Shown: positions 51,347 through 63,942 of the stretch, in pieces | Position numbering within the stretch: the first letter of the stretch is position 1 | How the letters are laid out: each line of letters opens with the position of its first letter | Source: Phocaeicola faecicola | GTDB lineage: Bacteria; Bacteroidota; Bacteroidia; Bacteroidales; Bacteroidaceae | Length of the DNA: 64,000 nucleotides | Assembly (NCBI RefSeq): GCF_013618865.1 | Contig: NZ_JABSOE010000009.1 | Coordinates: 1-64,000 of the forward strand | Direction of reading: 5' to 3' | Translations under genes and position numbers: made by a program | Notes under the pieces: model-generated | Database searches by the model: none | Seen by the model: only the letters and a program-made list of their open reading frames with translations | Told to the model about the DNA's origin: nothing

Positions 51347-52804
51347 ATGGAAGACATACTTCACATCCAAGGGATAAGCAAGCATTACGGAAAGGTAACG
51401 GCATTACAGGAAATTGCCTTTCAGGTTTCTCCGGGAGAAATCTTCGGGCTCATCGGTCCGGACGGAGCAGGAAAAAGTACGCTGTTCCGCATCCTGGCCA
51501 CCTTACTGCTCCCTGATACCGGAGACGGGAAGGTGCTGGGCTTCGACCTGAAAAAAGAGTACCGCCACATCCGCCGGCACATCGGATACATGCCCGGACG
51601 CTTTTCGCTTTACCAGGACTTGACGGTGGAAGAAAACCTGCATTTCTACGCGACCTTGTTTCAGACAACGGTCGAGGCACATTACGAACAGATACGGGCC
51701 ATCTACGAGCAAATCGCTCCGTTCCGGGACCGGAGAGCCGGGGCGCTTTCGGGAGGGATGAAACAGAAACTGGCTTTGTGCTGTGCCCTGGTACATGCGC
51801 CCAAACTGCTTCTGCTGGATGAACCCACTACGGGAGTGGATCCCGTTTCCCGACAGGAATTCTGGGACATACTGAAGACACTGGCCCGGGAAGGAATCAC
51901 CATTATCGTCTCCACTCCTTTCATGGACGAGGCACTGCGGTGCGACCGTACCGCTTTCCTGTATGAGGGGCGCATACGGGGCATCGACCGCCCGGAAGTC
52001 ATCCTGAAACAGTTCAGCGACATCCTATGCCCCTCCGGTCTGGAGCGCAACCCTTCTTCGGGGAAATCCGCCCCCATTATCCAGGTCGACCGGCTGGTCA
52101 AGCGTTTCGGCGACTTTACGGCTGTCGACCACATCTCCTTCCAGGTCAACCGGGGAGAAATCTTCGGTTTTCTGGGTGCCAACGGAGCCGGAAAGACCAC
52201 TGCCATGAGAATACTCTGCGGACTGAGTCTGCCCACCGAGGGGACGGCCACGGTAATGGGATACGATGTCCGGACACAAAGCGAACAGATCAAACGGAAC
52301 ATCGGATACATGAGTCAGAAGTTCTCACTGTACGAAGACCTGACCGTAGCCGAAAACGTACGGCTCTTCGGAGGCATCTACGGGATTCCTGAAAAAGAGA
52401 TTGCCCCGAGAACGGAAGCGATGTTGAAGCGTATCGGACTGGAGAAGGAACAAAAGACGAGGGTGCACGACCTGCCTCTGGGATGGAAGCAGCGACTGGC
52501 ATTTTCAGTAGCCATCTTCCACCGGCCGCAACTGGTTTTCCTGGATGAGCCGACCGGAGGCGTGGATCCGGCAACCCGGAAACAGTTCTGGGAACTCATC
52601 TATCAGGCAGCCGACCAGGGCATCACCGTCTTCGTCACCACACACTACATGGACGAGGCGGAATACTGCGACCGGATATCCATGATGGTGGACGGACAAA
52701 TCCGGGCACTGGACACTCCAGAGGCCCTGAAGCAGCAATTCGGTGCCCGGAACATGGACGAGGTATTCCGCAGGCTGGCAAGGGAATCGACCCGGCAAAC
52801 CTAA
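51347..52804 (+). CDS. ABC transporter ATPase with two nucleotide-binding domains
   Basis: A 485-residue fusion of two NBDs, as in YbhF. NBD1: Walker A GPDGAGKST, signature LSGGMKQKLAL, Walker B LLLLDEPTTGVD. NBD2 begins near 245 (IIQVDRLVKRFGDFTAVDHISFQVNRGEIFGFLG): Walker A GANGAGKTT, Walker B LVFLDEPTGGVD, but the signature is LPLGWKQRLAFS rather than LSGG. This degenerate signature implies that one of the two composite ATP sites is catalytically weak. It energises the two ABC-2 permeases that follow, after a 134-bp gap. Confidence 0.93.
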   Translation: MEDILHIQGISKHYGKVTALQEIAFQVSPGEIFGLIGPDGAGKSTLFRILATLLLPDTGDGKVLGFDLKKEYRHIRRHIGYMPGRFSLYQDLTVEENLHFYATLFQTTVEAHYEQIRAIYEQIAPFRDRRAGALSGGMKQKLALCCALVHAPKLLLLDEPTTGVDPVSRQEFWDILKTLAREGITIIVSTPFMDEALRCDRTAFLYEGRIRGIDRPEVILKQFSDILCPSGLERNPSSGKSAPIIQVDRLVKRFGDFTAVDHISFQVNRGEIFGFLGANGAGKTTAMRILCGLSLPTEGTATVMGYDVRTQSEQIKRNIGYMSQKFSLYEDLTVAENVRLFGGIYGIPEKEIAPRTEAMLKRIGLEKEQKTRVHDLPLGWKQRLAFSVAIFHRPQLVFLDEPTGGVDPATRKQFWELIYQAADQGITVFVTTHYMDEAEYCDRISMMVDGQIRALDTPEALKQQFGARNMDEVFRRLARESTRQT

Positions 52805-52937
52805 AAAGGCATTCCCATGAAGGACAATTCGGAATACTGCCTTCCACATCAGTAGTACCACAGAGAAGAAAAAGATATTCGACTGAAACCGCCTTCCGCA
52901 GGCCATTCAGAAACCCAACAGATTATATGACCGCATC

Positions 52938-54053
52938 ATGAAACAGTTTATTGCATTTATCCGGAAAGAATTCTATCACATCCTGCGCGACCGGCGTACG
53001 ATGCTGATCCTGATTGGTATGCCCGTTGTACAGATTATCCTGTTCGGCTTCGCCATCTCCACCGAGGTTCGCGATGTGAAGACGGCCGTGCTCATCTCTT
53101 CTTCCTTTCCCGATTGCCAGAAGATGGTAGAACGCCTGGATGCCAGTGAATATTTCTCTGTAGAGTACGTCGTACATTCTCCCCGGGAGATACAGGAACT
53201 GATGAAGAAGAACCGCATCGAACTGGCTGTCTGTTTCTCGGACAATCTCCATCAGGCAGACTTCCGGTCGTACCCGGTCCAGGTGATTGCCGATGCAACC
53301 GACCCCAATCAGGCCGTCAGCCGCAGCAGTTATGCCACTGCCATCCTCCTGCAAGCCATCGGAAGCCTGAAAACCGCCGGCAGTCCGACCACCCTTCAGG
53401 CTACGCCTCCGGTCACCCTATACAGCAAACTGCTGTACAACCCGCAGATGAAAAGTGCCTACCAGTTTGTTCCCGGTGTCATGGGCCTGATCCTGATGCT
53501 GCTTTGTGCCATGATGACCTCCGTTTCCATCGTCAGAGAAAAAGAAACCGGTACGATGGAAGTGCTGCTGGTTTCTCCCATGCCGCCCCTGGGCATCATA
53601 CTTGCCAAGAGCGTGCCTTACCTGATTCTCTCCCTGGTCAACCTGGCCACCATCCTGATATTGTCCGTCTACGTGCTCGACGTGCCGATTGCCGGCAGTC
53701 TGACTGCCCTGATTGCCGTATCCCTACTGTTCATCTTCGTCTCCCTGGCACTCGGACTGTTTATCTCCTGCCTGACGCACACACAGATTGCTGCCCTGCT
53801 GATTTCGGCCATGGTACTCATGCTGCCTACCATCCTGCTGTGCGGCATCATCTTTCCGATTGAAAGCATGCCCCTCCTGCTGCAAGGCCTCTCCTGCCTG
53901 ATTCCGGCCCGGTGGTACGTCGACATCGTACGCCGTCTGATGATTGAAGGAGTCCCCATCAGCTACCTGTGGCAGGAAATCTCCATCCTTATTCTCATGG
54001 GCATCGCCCTCATTGCACTGACTACCCGAAAATTCAACGACCGACTGGAATAA
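52938..54053 (+). CDS. ABC-2 type permease (YbhS/YhhJ-like), first subunit
   Basis: A 371-residue permease. It has an N-terminal membrane helix (about 22-42), a large extracytoplasmic domain (about 45-170, DVKTAVLISSSFPDCQKMVERLDASEYFSVEYVV), and five C-terminal helices including FVPGVMGLILMLLCAMMTSVSIVREKETGTMEVLLVSPM, which holds the conserved VREKETGTMEVLLV loop of ABC-2 exporters. It pairs with the next gene. Confidence 0.93.
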   Translation: MKQFIAFIRKEFYHILRDRRTMLILIGMPVVQIILFGFAISTEVRDVKTAVLISSSFPDCQKMVERLDASEYFSVEYVVHSPREIQELMKKNRIELAVCFSDNLHQADFRSYPVQVIADATDPNQAVSRSSYATAILLQAIGSLKTAGSPTTLQATPPVTLYSKLLYNPQMKSAYQFVPGVMGLILMLLCAMMTSVSIVREKETGTMEVLLVSPMPPLGIILAKSVPYLILSLVNLATILILSVYVLDVPIAGSLTALIAVSLLFIFVSLALGLFISCLTHTQIAALLISAMVLMLPTILLCGIIFPIESMPLLLQGLSCLIPARWYVDIVRRLMIEGVPISYLWQEISILILMGIALIALTTRKFNDRLE

Positions 54054-54071
54054 CCTCAAGCAACCTCCGCC

Positions 54072-55133
54072 ATGATATTACGTTACCTGATAGAAAAAGA
54101 ATTCAAACAAATGCGGCGCAACAGTTTCCTGCCCCGCCTCATCCTGGCTTTCCCGTGCATCATCATGCTGGTCATGCCCTGGGCGGCCACACTGGAAATC
54201 GAGAATATGAGACTTGCCATCATCGACAACGACCACAGTACGGTCTCCCGGCAACTCATACAGCGTTTCGATGCTTCCCGCTATTTTGAACTGACCGGTA
54301 TCTTCGCCTCCTACTCCCAGGGAATGGAAAGCATGAGAAGAAGCCGGACAGACATACTGCTCGAAATCCCTCAGGGCTTCGAGAAAGCACAGGTTTGCGG
54401 TCAGAAGCCCTCCGTACAGGTCACCCTCAATGCCGTAAACGGAATGAAAGGAGGACTGGGCAACTCGTACATCCAGCAGATTCTGAACGGGCAGCCTCAG
54501 CCCGTCACCCTGCAGTATCTGTTCAACCCGCACCTGAACTATAAACTATTCATGATTCCGGCCCTGATGACCATGCTGCTGCTCATGTTCTGTGCCTTCC
54601 TTCCGGCCCTGAATGTCGTCAGCGAAAAAGAAACCGGCACCATCGAACAGATCAATGTCACTCCCGTGAGCCGTTTTACCTTCATACTGGCCAAGATACT
54701 TCCTTACTGGAGCGTGGGATTCGTCGTGCTCAATCTCTGCATCCTTCTTTCCTGGCTCATTTACGGCATCACTCCCGCCGGAAGCCTCCTTACCATCTAC
54801 CTGGCCGCACTGGTGTTCGGACTGGTCATGTCCGGAATGGGACTCGTCATCTCCAACTATTCCTCGAACATGCAGCAGGCCATGCTGGTCATGTGGTTCT
54901 GCCTGCTCACGTTCGTGCTCATGAGCGGACTCTTTACTCCCATCAGCAGCATGCCCGACTGGGCACAATACCTTACCTATATCAATCCGCTCCGCTATTT
55001 TATGGAAATCATGCGCATGGTCTACCTGAAAGGAAGCAGCCTGTCCGATATCCTTCTCCCCATCTCTGTATTAAGCTTTTTCGCAGTCGTACTCTACGGA
55101 TGGGCCATACTCAGCTACCGGAAACAAAAATAA
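54072..55133 (+). CDS. ABC-2 type permease (YbhR-like), second subunit
   Basis: A 353-residue paralogue of the preceding permease, 18 bp after it. It has an N-terminal helix (about 20-40), an extracytoplasmic domain, and five C-terminal helices with the loop VVSEKETGTIEQINVTPV. Together they form the heterodimeric membrane part of the exporter. The operon ends here; I see no clear terminator before the next gene's -7 box. Confidence 0.93.
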   Translation: MILRYLIEKEFKQMRRNSFLPRLILAFPCIIMLVMPWAATLEIENMRLAIIDNDHSTVSRQLIQRFDASRYFELTGIFASYSQGMESMRRSRTDILLEIPQGFEKAQVCGQKPSVQVTLNAVNGMKGGLGNSYIQQILNGQPQPVTLQYLFNPHLNYKLFMIPALMTMLLLMFCAFLPALNVVSEKETGTIEQINVTPVSRFTFILAKILPYWSVGFVVLNLCILLSWLIYGITPAGSLLTIYLAALVFGLVMSGMGLVISNYSSNMQQAMLVMWFCLLTFVLMSGLFTPISSMPDWAQYLTYINPLRYFMEIMRMVYLKGSSLSDILLPISVLSFFAVVLYGWAILSYRKQK

Positions 55134-55194
55134 AGGGCACTTATTATTATATAATATTTAACATTTCCGGAACACAATCCTATTGTTTTATTCG

Positions 55195-55202
55195 TATATT
55201 TG
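55195..55202 (+). promoter_or_regulatory. -7 box for the alcohol dehydrogenase gene
   Basis: TATATTTG matches TAnnTTTG, 30 bp before the ATG at 55232. The upstream sequence is AT-rich. Confidence 0.5.
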
Positions 55203-55231
55203 AAAAACACGAACTTTAAAACGTAAATATT

Positions 55232-56404
55232 ATGAACGCAAATCCAGTTTTCAATTTACACATCCCGACACGAATCCTGTTCGGATGTGGAGAAATCAAG
55301 AAATTAGCCACCGAGACTTTACCGGGAAAGAAAGCTATGATTGTCATTTCTGCTGGAACCTCTATGAAAAAATATGGCTACCTAGATAAAGTAATCGGGT
55401 TACTGGTCGAAAACGACGTAGCGGCTATTGTATATGACAAGATATTACCCAACCCTATCAAGGCACATGTCATGGAGGCTGCAGCCATCTGCAGGGAACA
55501 AGGATGCGACTTCATAATCGGACTGGGAGGAGGAAGCTCCATCGATTCGGCCAAGGCAATTGCCGTAATGGCCTGCAACGAAGGTGACTTCTGGAATTAC
55601 GTAACCGGAGGAAGCGGAAAGGGACGCCCCATCAGCAAGGCACTGCCGGTGGTTGCCATTCCTACCACTGCCGGAACAGGTACCGAAGCCGACCCGTGGG
55701 CAGTGATTACCCACGAGGAAAAACAGGAGAAAATCGGTTTTGGAAATATCCATACCTTCCCGGCACTTTCCATCATCGATCCGGAACTGATGGTATCCAT
55801 CCCTCCTCACCTGACAGCCTATCAGGGATTTGATGCCTTCTTCCATGCGGCAGAAGGTTTCATTGCCAACTGTGCCACCCCTATCAGCGACCTTTATGCA
55901 CTCGAAGCCATCCGTCTGCTGGCCAAATACCTTCCGGTAGCTGTCAACGACGGAAAGAACCTGAAGGCCAGAGCCAAGGTAGCATGGGCCAGCACGCTTG
56001 CGGGACTGGTAGAATCGACTTCCAGCTGTACTTCCGAACATTCACTGGAACATGCCATGAGTGCCTATTATCCGGCATTGCCCCACGGCGCCGGGCTGAT
56101 TTCCATCAGTCTTGCCTACTTTGAGACTTTCCGCAACGACTGTATGAAACGCTACATGAAGATGGCGGAAGTCATGACCCAGAAGAAGAGCAACCGTCCG
56201 AGCGACTTCATCGATGCCCTTGCAAAGATGCAGAAGGAATGTCACGTAGAAGACCTTCACCTCAGCGAATGGGGCATCAAGGCCGAAGACCTGCCTCAGA
56301 TGGTACAGAACGCCAGAGAAACCATGGGTGGACTGTTCACCCTCGACCCGCGTCCGCTGACCGACGAAGAAGCACTGGCTATCTACCAGAAATCATTCAA
56401 ATAA
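55232..56404 (+). CDS. Iron-containing alcohol dehydrogenase (BdhA/YqhD-like)
   Basis: A 390-residue group III alcohol dehydrogenase. The NAD(P)-binding motif is GLGGGSSIDSAKAIA (about 95-110), and the metal ligands lie in YQGFDAFFHAAEGFI and SEHSLEHAMSAYYPALPHGAGL (Asp and three His). Family members reduce aldehydes to alcohols to regenerate NAD(P)+ in anaerobes. It is monocistronic with its own promoter box and terminator. Confidence 0.93.
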   Translation: MNANPVFNLHIPTRILFGCGEIKKLATETLPGKKAMIVISAGTSMKKYGYLDKVIGLLVENDVAAIVYDKILPNPIKAHVMEAAAICREQGCDFIIGLGGGSSIDSAKAIAVMACNEGDFWNYVTGGSGKGRPISKALPVVAIPTTAGTGTEADPWAVITHEEKQEKIGFGNIHTFPALSIIDPELMVSIPPHLTAYQGFDAFFHAAEGFIANCATPISDLYALEAIRLLAKYLPVAVNDGKNLKARAKVAWASTLAGLVESTSSCTSEHSLEHAMSAYYPALPHGAGLISISLAYFETFRNDCMKRYMKMAEVMTQKKSNRPSDFIDALAKMQKECHVEDLHLSEWGIKAEDLPQMVQNARETMGGLFTLDPRPLTDEEALAIYQKSFK

Positions 56405-56424
56405 ATTAGGTTATAATCCTCATC

Positions 56425-56465
56425 AAGCCCCGGTCCTTCTCCTGAAGCCCGGGGCTTTCCGTTTT
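56425..56465 (+). terminator. Intrinsic terminator of the alcohol dehydrogenase gene
   Basis: AAGCCCCGG (56425-56433) pairs with CCGGGGCTT (56449-56457), with a short T-rich tail (TTTCCGTTTT). Confidence 0.85.
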
Positions 56466-56478
56466 CCATAATTTTCCT

Positions 56479-56486
56479 TACATTTG
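56479..56486 (+). promoter_or_regulatory. -7 box for the Crp/Fnr gene; argues for a later start codon
   Basis: TACATTTG places the transcription start at about 56490-56493, on top of the first ATG (56491). An internal start, 56509 or 56530, therefore seems better supported. Confidence 0.5.
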
Positions 56487-56490
56487 CAGC

Positions 56491-57072
56491 ATGGAGACCA
56501 CACACACAATGAATCACATCATCAGCCACATGACTTCCTTATGCCCCATTTCGGAGCAGACCCTCGCTATCCTGAAAAGCCATCTTACCTGCTGTCATTT
56601 TCCCAAGCGATACCAGCTGATCCAGGCCGGAAGATACTGCAAATACGCATACTTCCTGGAAAAAGGCATCACACGCTCCTTCTGGCTGGTAGACGGAGAG
56701 GAAATCACGACCTCCTTTTCCTGCGAGGGAGGAATTGTATTCAGCATGGACGAACTGTATTACGGGAAAAAAAGCGAAGAATATGTAGAGACCCTGGAAG
56801 AAGTCGAAGTCTACCGGATTGCCCTTACCGACCTGATCCACCTGTTCGAGACCAATCTTGAAATATGCAACTGGGGAAGAATCATCCACCAGAACGAATA
56901 CCGGAGACTGCACCGCAGCCACAAGGAACGGCTCACCCTCCCCGCCAAGGCCCGCTATGAAGCCTTCCGGGAACAGTTTCCCGATGTCTGCCAGCGCGCC
57001 AACCTGAGCTATATCGCCTCTTACCTGGGCATCACACTCTCTACCCTGAGCCGCATCCGTGCCGCCGACTGA
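56491..57072 (+). CDS. Crp/Fnr family transcriptional regulator
   Basis: A 193-residue regulator (187 if it starts at ATG 56509). Cyclic-nucleotide-binding-like beta-roll, about 20-115 (RYQLIQAGRYCKYAYFLEKGITRSFWLVDGEEITTSFSCEGGIVFSMDELYYG). C-terminal helix-turn-helix, about 150-190 (RANLSYIASYLGITLSTLSRIRA). The cysteine pattern of Fnr [4Fe-4S] proteins is absent, so the signal is not oxygen via a cluster. It shows the Bacteroidetes-type sequence with QFPDVCQRANLSYIASYLGIT. It is followed by a different transcription unit; it could regulate the acyltransferase at 57178, 105 bp on, but no site was identified. Confidence 0.88.
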   Translation: METTHTMNHIISHMTSLCPISEQTLAILKSHLTCCHFPKRYQLIQAGRYCKYAYFLEKGITRSFWLVDGEEITTSFSCEGGIVFSMDELYYGKKSEEYVETLEEVEVYRIALTDLIHLFETNLEICNWGRIIHQNEYRRLHRSHKERLTLPAKARYEAFREQFPDVCQRANLSYIASYLGITLSTLSRIRAAD

Positions 57073-57132
57073 TTTCCGGAAGGTCCTCCTGCGAATTTGA
57101 CATAGGACAAGTTTTTACGGCGAAAGTTTTTA

Positions 57133-57140
57133 TAGTTTTG
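57133..57140 (+). promoter_or_regulatory. -7 box for the acyltransferase gene
   Basis: TAGTTTTG matches TAnnTTTG, 38 bp before the ATG at 57178. The direct repeat AAGTTTTTA (57110, 57125) lies just upstream and may be a regulator site. Confidence 0.45.
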
Positions 57141-57177
57141 CGCCAAAACTGATTCATTCATTTTAAACTTACAACCT

Positions 57178-58320
57178 ATGTCTCATACCACACTCACGTC
57201 ATCGGCCGCCTTTGCCGATACCAAACCCCATTACGCCATTCTCGACGGCCTGCGGGGAGTCGCCGCCCTGATGGTGCTGATTTACCATTTCTTTGAAGCA
57301 TTTGCCACCAGTCCCCTCGACCAGCGGTGCAACCACGGATACCTTGCCGTACAGTTTTTCTTCATCCTTTCCGGCTTCGTCATCGGATATGCATACGACG
57401 ACCGGTGGGGAAGAATGAGTACCGCCGAATTTTTCAAGCGCCGCCTCATCCGTCTCCATCCGATGGTTTTTATCGGAATCGTGTTCGGTATTCTTTCTTT
57501 CCTGATACAGGGAAGCACACAGTGGGACGGTACCCCCATCTCCCTCAGTTGGGTATTGCTCGCAGGACTGTGTACGCTGTTCATGATTCCGGCTGCTCCC
57601 GGAAACCGGATTGAAATCCGGGGCAACGGTGAACTCTTCCCCCTCAACGGCCCCTACTGGTCGCTGTTCATCGAATACATCGGCAACATTATTTACGCCC
57701 TTATCCTGCGCCGCCTTCCCCGGAAAGCCTTGAAATACGTCGTCCTGCTTACCGGCCTGGGAGTGGCCGTCTATGCCATCGGCAACGGTTCGGGATACGG
57801 ACATCTCGGAGTCGGCTGGACCCTCGCCAACCACTATGTAGCGGGAGGAATCCTGTGCATGATGTTCTGTTTCTCTGTCGGCATCTGGATGTCGCGCGTT
57901 TTCAAGCCGCTCCCTGTCCGCGGCGGATTCTGGATCTGCAGCCTGAGCCTCATCGTGCTGGTAGCCCTGCCTCACTGGGGAACCGCCGATACCCCCTGGA
58001 TCAACGGCATCTACGACACCCTGTGCGTAACCCTCCTGTTCCCGGTGATCGTATGGACAGGTGCTTCCTCCCTGACCAGCGACTCGCTGTCGACACGCAT
58101 CTGTAAATTCTGCGGAGACATTTCCTATCCCGTATATGTCATCCACTATCCCTCGATGTATCTCTTCTACTCATGGGTATGGAACAATCAGATACCCTTC
58201 TCCCAGGCATTGCCCGTTGGAGCGGGAGTCATCCTCGGAAACATTCTGCTGGCATACCTGCTGCTGAAAATATACGATGAGCCGGTACGCAAATACCTGG
58301 CAAGAAAATTCCTCCGCTAG
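57178..58320 (+). CDS. Acyltransferase family 3 membrane protein
   Basis: A 380-residue membrane protein with about ten transmembrane helices. It opens with the family signature HYAILDGLRGVAALMVLIYHFFEAF, including the catalytic-type histidine of the acyltransferase-3 fold, and contains PYWSLFIEYIGNIIYALILRR, typical of the central helices. Members O-acylate polysaccharides or peptidoglycan at the membrane. Substrate unknown. It is convergent with the thioesterase gene, separated by a hairpin. Confidence 0.92.
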   Translation: MSHTTLTSSAAFADTKPHYAILDGLRGVAALMVLIYHFFEAFATSPLDQRCNHGYLAVQFFFILSGFVIGYAYDDRWGRMSTAEFFKRRLIRLHPMVFIGIVFGILSFLIQGSTQWDGTPISLSWVLLAGLCTLFMIPAAPGNRIEIRGNGELFPLNGPYWSLFIEYIGNIIYALILRRLPRKALKYVVLLTGLGVAVYAIGNGSGYGHLGVGWTLANHYVAGGILCMMFCFSVGIWMSRVFKPLPVRGGFWICSLSLIVLVALPHWGTADTPWINGIYDTLCVTLLFPVIVWTGASSLTSDSLSTRICKFCGDISYPVYVIHYPSMYLFYSWVWNNQIPFSQALPVGAGVILGNILLAYLLLKIYDEPVRKYLARKFLR

Positions 58321-58334
58321 GTCTTTTCATACAT

Positions 58335-58368
58335 CAGGCCGTATCCTTCAGTGCAAGGATACGGCCTG
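58335..58368. terminator. Hairpin between convergent acyltransferase and thioesterase genes
   Basis: CAGGCCGTATCCTT pairs with AAGGATACGGCCTG, a perfect 14-bp stem with loop CAGTGC. There is no long T-run, but the position fits a shared terminator. Confidence 0.7.
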
Positions 58369-58382
58369 CCTGTTTATCCGTC

Positions 58383-58826
58383 TTACTTCTTCGACAAATC
58401 TTCCAGTGATTTTCCCTCGTACTTGCAGATTGCCTCTTTGTAGTCGGAAGGAATCTCCACCGGTTCTTTCGTAGAGATATCATAGCCCACCAGTACCGTC
58501 CGGCACTGGCATTTGATCATGCCGTCACGACGGTCCACCGCCCGCTGCAGGAGTGTAAAACTCTTGTTGCCCAGATGCACCACCGTTGTCTCTATCGCCA
58601 GATCGTCCGAAAAAAATACCGGAGCCAGAAAATCAGCATTGATATTGGCCACCACTACCGCAAACTTTCTCCAGTCGTGCTCTCCGAACACATCCCTGAA
58701 ATACGACGTCTTGGCCAGGTCGTACAGGGAGAAATACACCGAGTTGTTCATATGACCAAACTGGTCTACATCGCTGAAGCGGATCTGTATCGGAATGATA
58801 TGCCGGAAACTTATTTCATCTGCCAT
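58383..58826 (-). CDS. Acyl-CoA thioesterase, hotdog fold (4HBT family)
   Basis: About 147 residues from ATG 58826; the frame is open further upstream but those codons lie in the promoter. Signature of the 4-hydroxybenzoyl-CoA thioesterase-like group: IRFSDVDQFGHMNNSVYFSLYDLAKTSYF, with the catalytic aspartate in DVDQFGHMNN. It hydrolyses acyl-CoA, substrate unknown. A -7 box lies at 58851-58858. Confidence 0.93.
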   Translation of the reverse strand: MADEISFRHIIPIQIRFSDVDQFGHMNNSVYFSLYDLAKTSYFRDVFGEHDWRKFAVVVANINADFLAPVFFSDDLAIETTVVHLGNKSFTLLQRAVDRRDGMIKCQCRTVLVGYDISTKEPVEIPSDYKEAICKYEGKSLEDLSKK

Positions 58827-58850
58827 AATTAGATTGATTAATTTTACTTC

Positions 58851-58858
58851 CAAAGATA
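58851..58858 (-). promoter_or_regulatory. -7 box for the thioesterase gene
   Basis: TATCTTTG on the minus strand, 24 bp before ATG 58826. This supports 58826 as the start. Confidence 0.55.
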
Positions 58859-58901
58859 CATCTTTTATCATCATACATAAGTCTGTCGCCGTTTTTTTTC
58901 T

Positions 58902-58909
58902 TACTTTTG
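58902..58909 (+). promoter_or_regulatory. -7 box for the O-acetylhomoserine sulfhydrylase gene
   Basis: TACTTTTG matches TAnnTTTG, 45 bp before the ATG at 58954. No riboswitch structure (SAM type) was noticed in the short leader. Confidence 0.5.
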
Positions 58910-58953
58910 TCGCATTATTACAGAAATCTGTCAACAACAAAATTTAAAACAGG

Positions 58954-60237
58954 ATGAAAAAGAATTACAGTAGAGAAACGCTCTGCGTACAAGCGGGATG
59001 GACTCCGAAAAAAGGAGAACCCAGGGTATTGCCCATTTACCAAAGTACGACCTTCAAATATGACAACAGTGAACAGATGGCACGTCTGTTCGACCTGGAA
59101 GAAAGCGGTTATTTTTATACCCGTCTGCAGAACCCTACCAACGATGCGGTAGCTTCCAAAATCGCCGCACTCGAAGGAGGAGTGGCTGCCATGCTGACCT
59201 CTTCGGGACAGGCTGCCAATTTCTATGCCGTACTGAACCTGTGTGAGAGCGGAGACCACTTCGTATGCGCCTCAACCATCTACGGAGGCACATTCAACCT
59301 GTTCGCCGTTACCATGAAGAAGATGGGCATCGACTGTACCTTCATCGATGCTGACGCTTCGGAAGAAGAAATCGGCAAGGCATTCCGTCCCAACACCAAA
59401 TGCCTCTTCGGTGAAACCATCTCCAACCCCAGCATCAATGTCCTGGATATCGAGAAATTCGCACGCATCGCCCACAGCCACGGTGTGCCCTTGATTGTGG
59501 ACAATACCTTTGCCACTCCGATCAACTGCCGCCCGTTCCAGTGGGGAGCCGATATCGTGACTCACTCTACCACCAAATACATGGACGGTCATGCGACCTG
59601 TGTGGGAGGTGCCATTGTCGACAGCGGCAACTTCGACTGGGAAGCCCATGCCGACAAGTTCCCCGGACTGACCCGTCCCGACGAGTCTTACCACGGACTG
59701 ACCTATACCAAGGCTTTTGGAAAAATGGCCTATATCACCAAAGCTACGGCACAGCTGATGCGCGACCTGGGCTCCATCCAGTCGCCTGAGAATGCCTTCC
59801 TCCTGAACCTGGGACTGGAAACGCTTCACCTGCGTATGCCGCGCCACTGTGAGAATGCACAGCGCATCGCAGAATGGCTGGAGGCCAATCCGAAAGTGAA
59901 ATGGGTAAACTACTGCGGACTGAAGAGCAGCAAATACTACGAACTGGCACAGAAATACATGCCCAACGGTTCTTGCGGTGTAATCGCCTTCGGTCTGAAC
60001 GGTACCCGCGAAGAAACCATCCGCTTCATGGACAGCCTGAAACTGGCATGCATCGTCACCCATGTGGCCGATGCCCGCACCTGTGTGCTTCACCCAGCCA
60101 GCCATACCCACCGCCAGCTCACTGATGAGCAGCTCATCGAAGCCGGAGTGGCTCCCGACCTGATCCGTCTGTCGGTAGGTATCGAAAACGTAGACGATAT
60201 CATCTCCGACCTGGAACAGGCATTGGAACAGATTTAA
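58954..60237 (+). CDS. O-acetylhomoserine sulfhydrylase / Cys-Met metabolism PLP enzyme
   Basis: A 427-residue gamma-family PLP enzyme. Motifs: PIYQSTTFKYDNSEQMARLF, GYFYTRLQNPTNDAVASKIAALEGGVAAMLTSSGQAA, and the PLP lysine in HSTTKYMDGHATCVGG. The length of about 430 and TKYMDGH segment fit the MetY type (homocysteine from O-acetylhomoserine and sulfide) better than cystathionine gamma-synthase, which is about 380-400. It would feed methionine synthesis. Monocistronic. Confidence 0.92.
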   Translation: MKKNYSRETLCVQAGWTPKKGEPRVLPIYQSTTFKYDNSEQMARLFDLEESGYFYTRLQNPTNDAVASKIAALEGGVAAMLTSSGQAANFYAVLNLCESGDHFVCASTIYGGTFNLFAVTMKKMGIDCTFIDADASEEEIGKAFRPNTKCLFGETISNPSINVLDIEKFARIAHSHGVPLIVDNTFATPINCRPFQWGADIVTHSTTKYMDGHATCVGGAIVDSGNFDWEAHADKFPGLTRPDESYHGLTYTKAFGKMAYITKATAQLMRDLGSIQSPENAFLLNLGLETLHLRMPRHCENAQRIAEWLEANPKVKWVNYCGLKSSKYYELAQKYMPNGSCGVIAFGLNGTREETIRFMDSLKLACIVTHVADARTCVLHPASHTHRQLTDEQLIEAGVAPDLIRLSVGIENVDDIISDLEQALEQI

Positions 60238-60245
60238 TCCGATGA

Positions 60246-63749
<3,504 letters not shown>

Positions 63750-63779
63750 AACCTGCAGACCGATGAACGATCATAAGTA

Positions 63780-63812
63780 CCGGCAGGCAGTCCGGTGACC
63801 GACTGCTGCCGG
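63780..63812. terminator. Stem-loop after the beta-galactosidase gene
   Basis: CCGGCAGgCAGTC (63780-63792) pairs with GACTGCTGCCGG (63801-63812). No T-run follows. Confidence 0.6.
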
Positions 63813-63820
63813 CTCATACA

Positions 63821-63867
63821 GAAGCGCCGTATCACTCCCGCTAACCGGGCGATGATACGGCGCTTTC
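63821..63867. terminator. Second hairpin after the beta-galactosidase gene
   Basis: GAAGCGCCGTATCA (63821-63834) pairs with TGATACGGCGCTTTC (63853-63867) with one bulged base. There is no clear T-run; it may be a terminator. Confidence 0.6.
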
Positions 63868-63942
63868 CGTTGCCGGGAAGGCACGGTATTACGGTCTTTT
63901 TTCCTTCGCATAATTTACATCATTCCCTTTCATAGAATATCA

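Noticed and set aside
54055-54075. CAACCTCCG at the second ABC-2 permease start, similar to the dispersed repeat
   Set aside because: Only nine bases match and none of the other repeat blocks are present.
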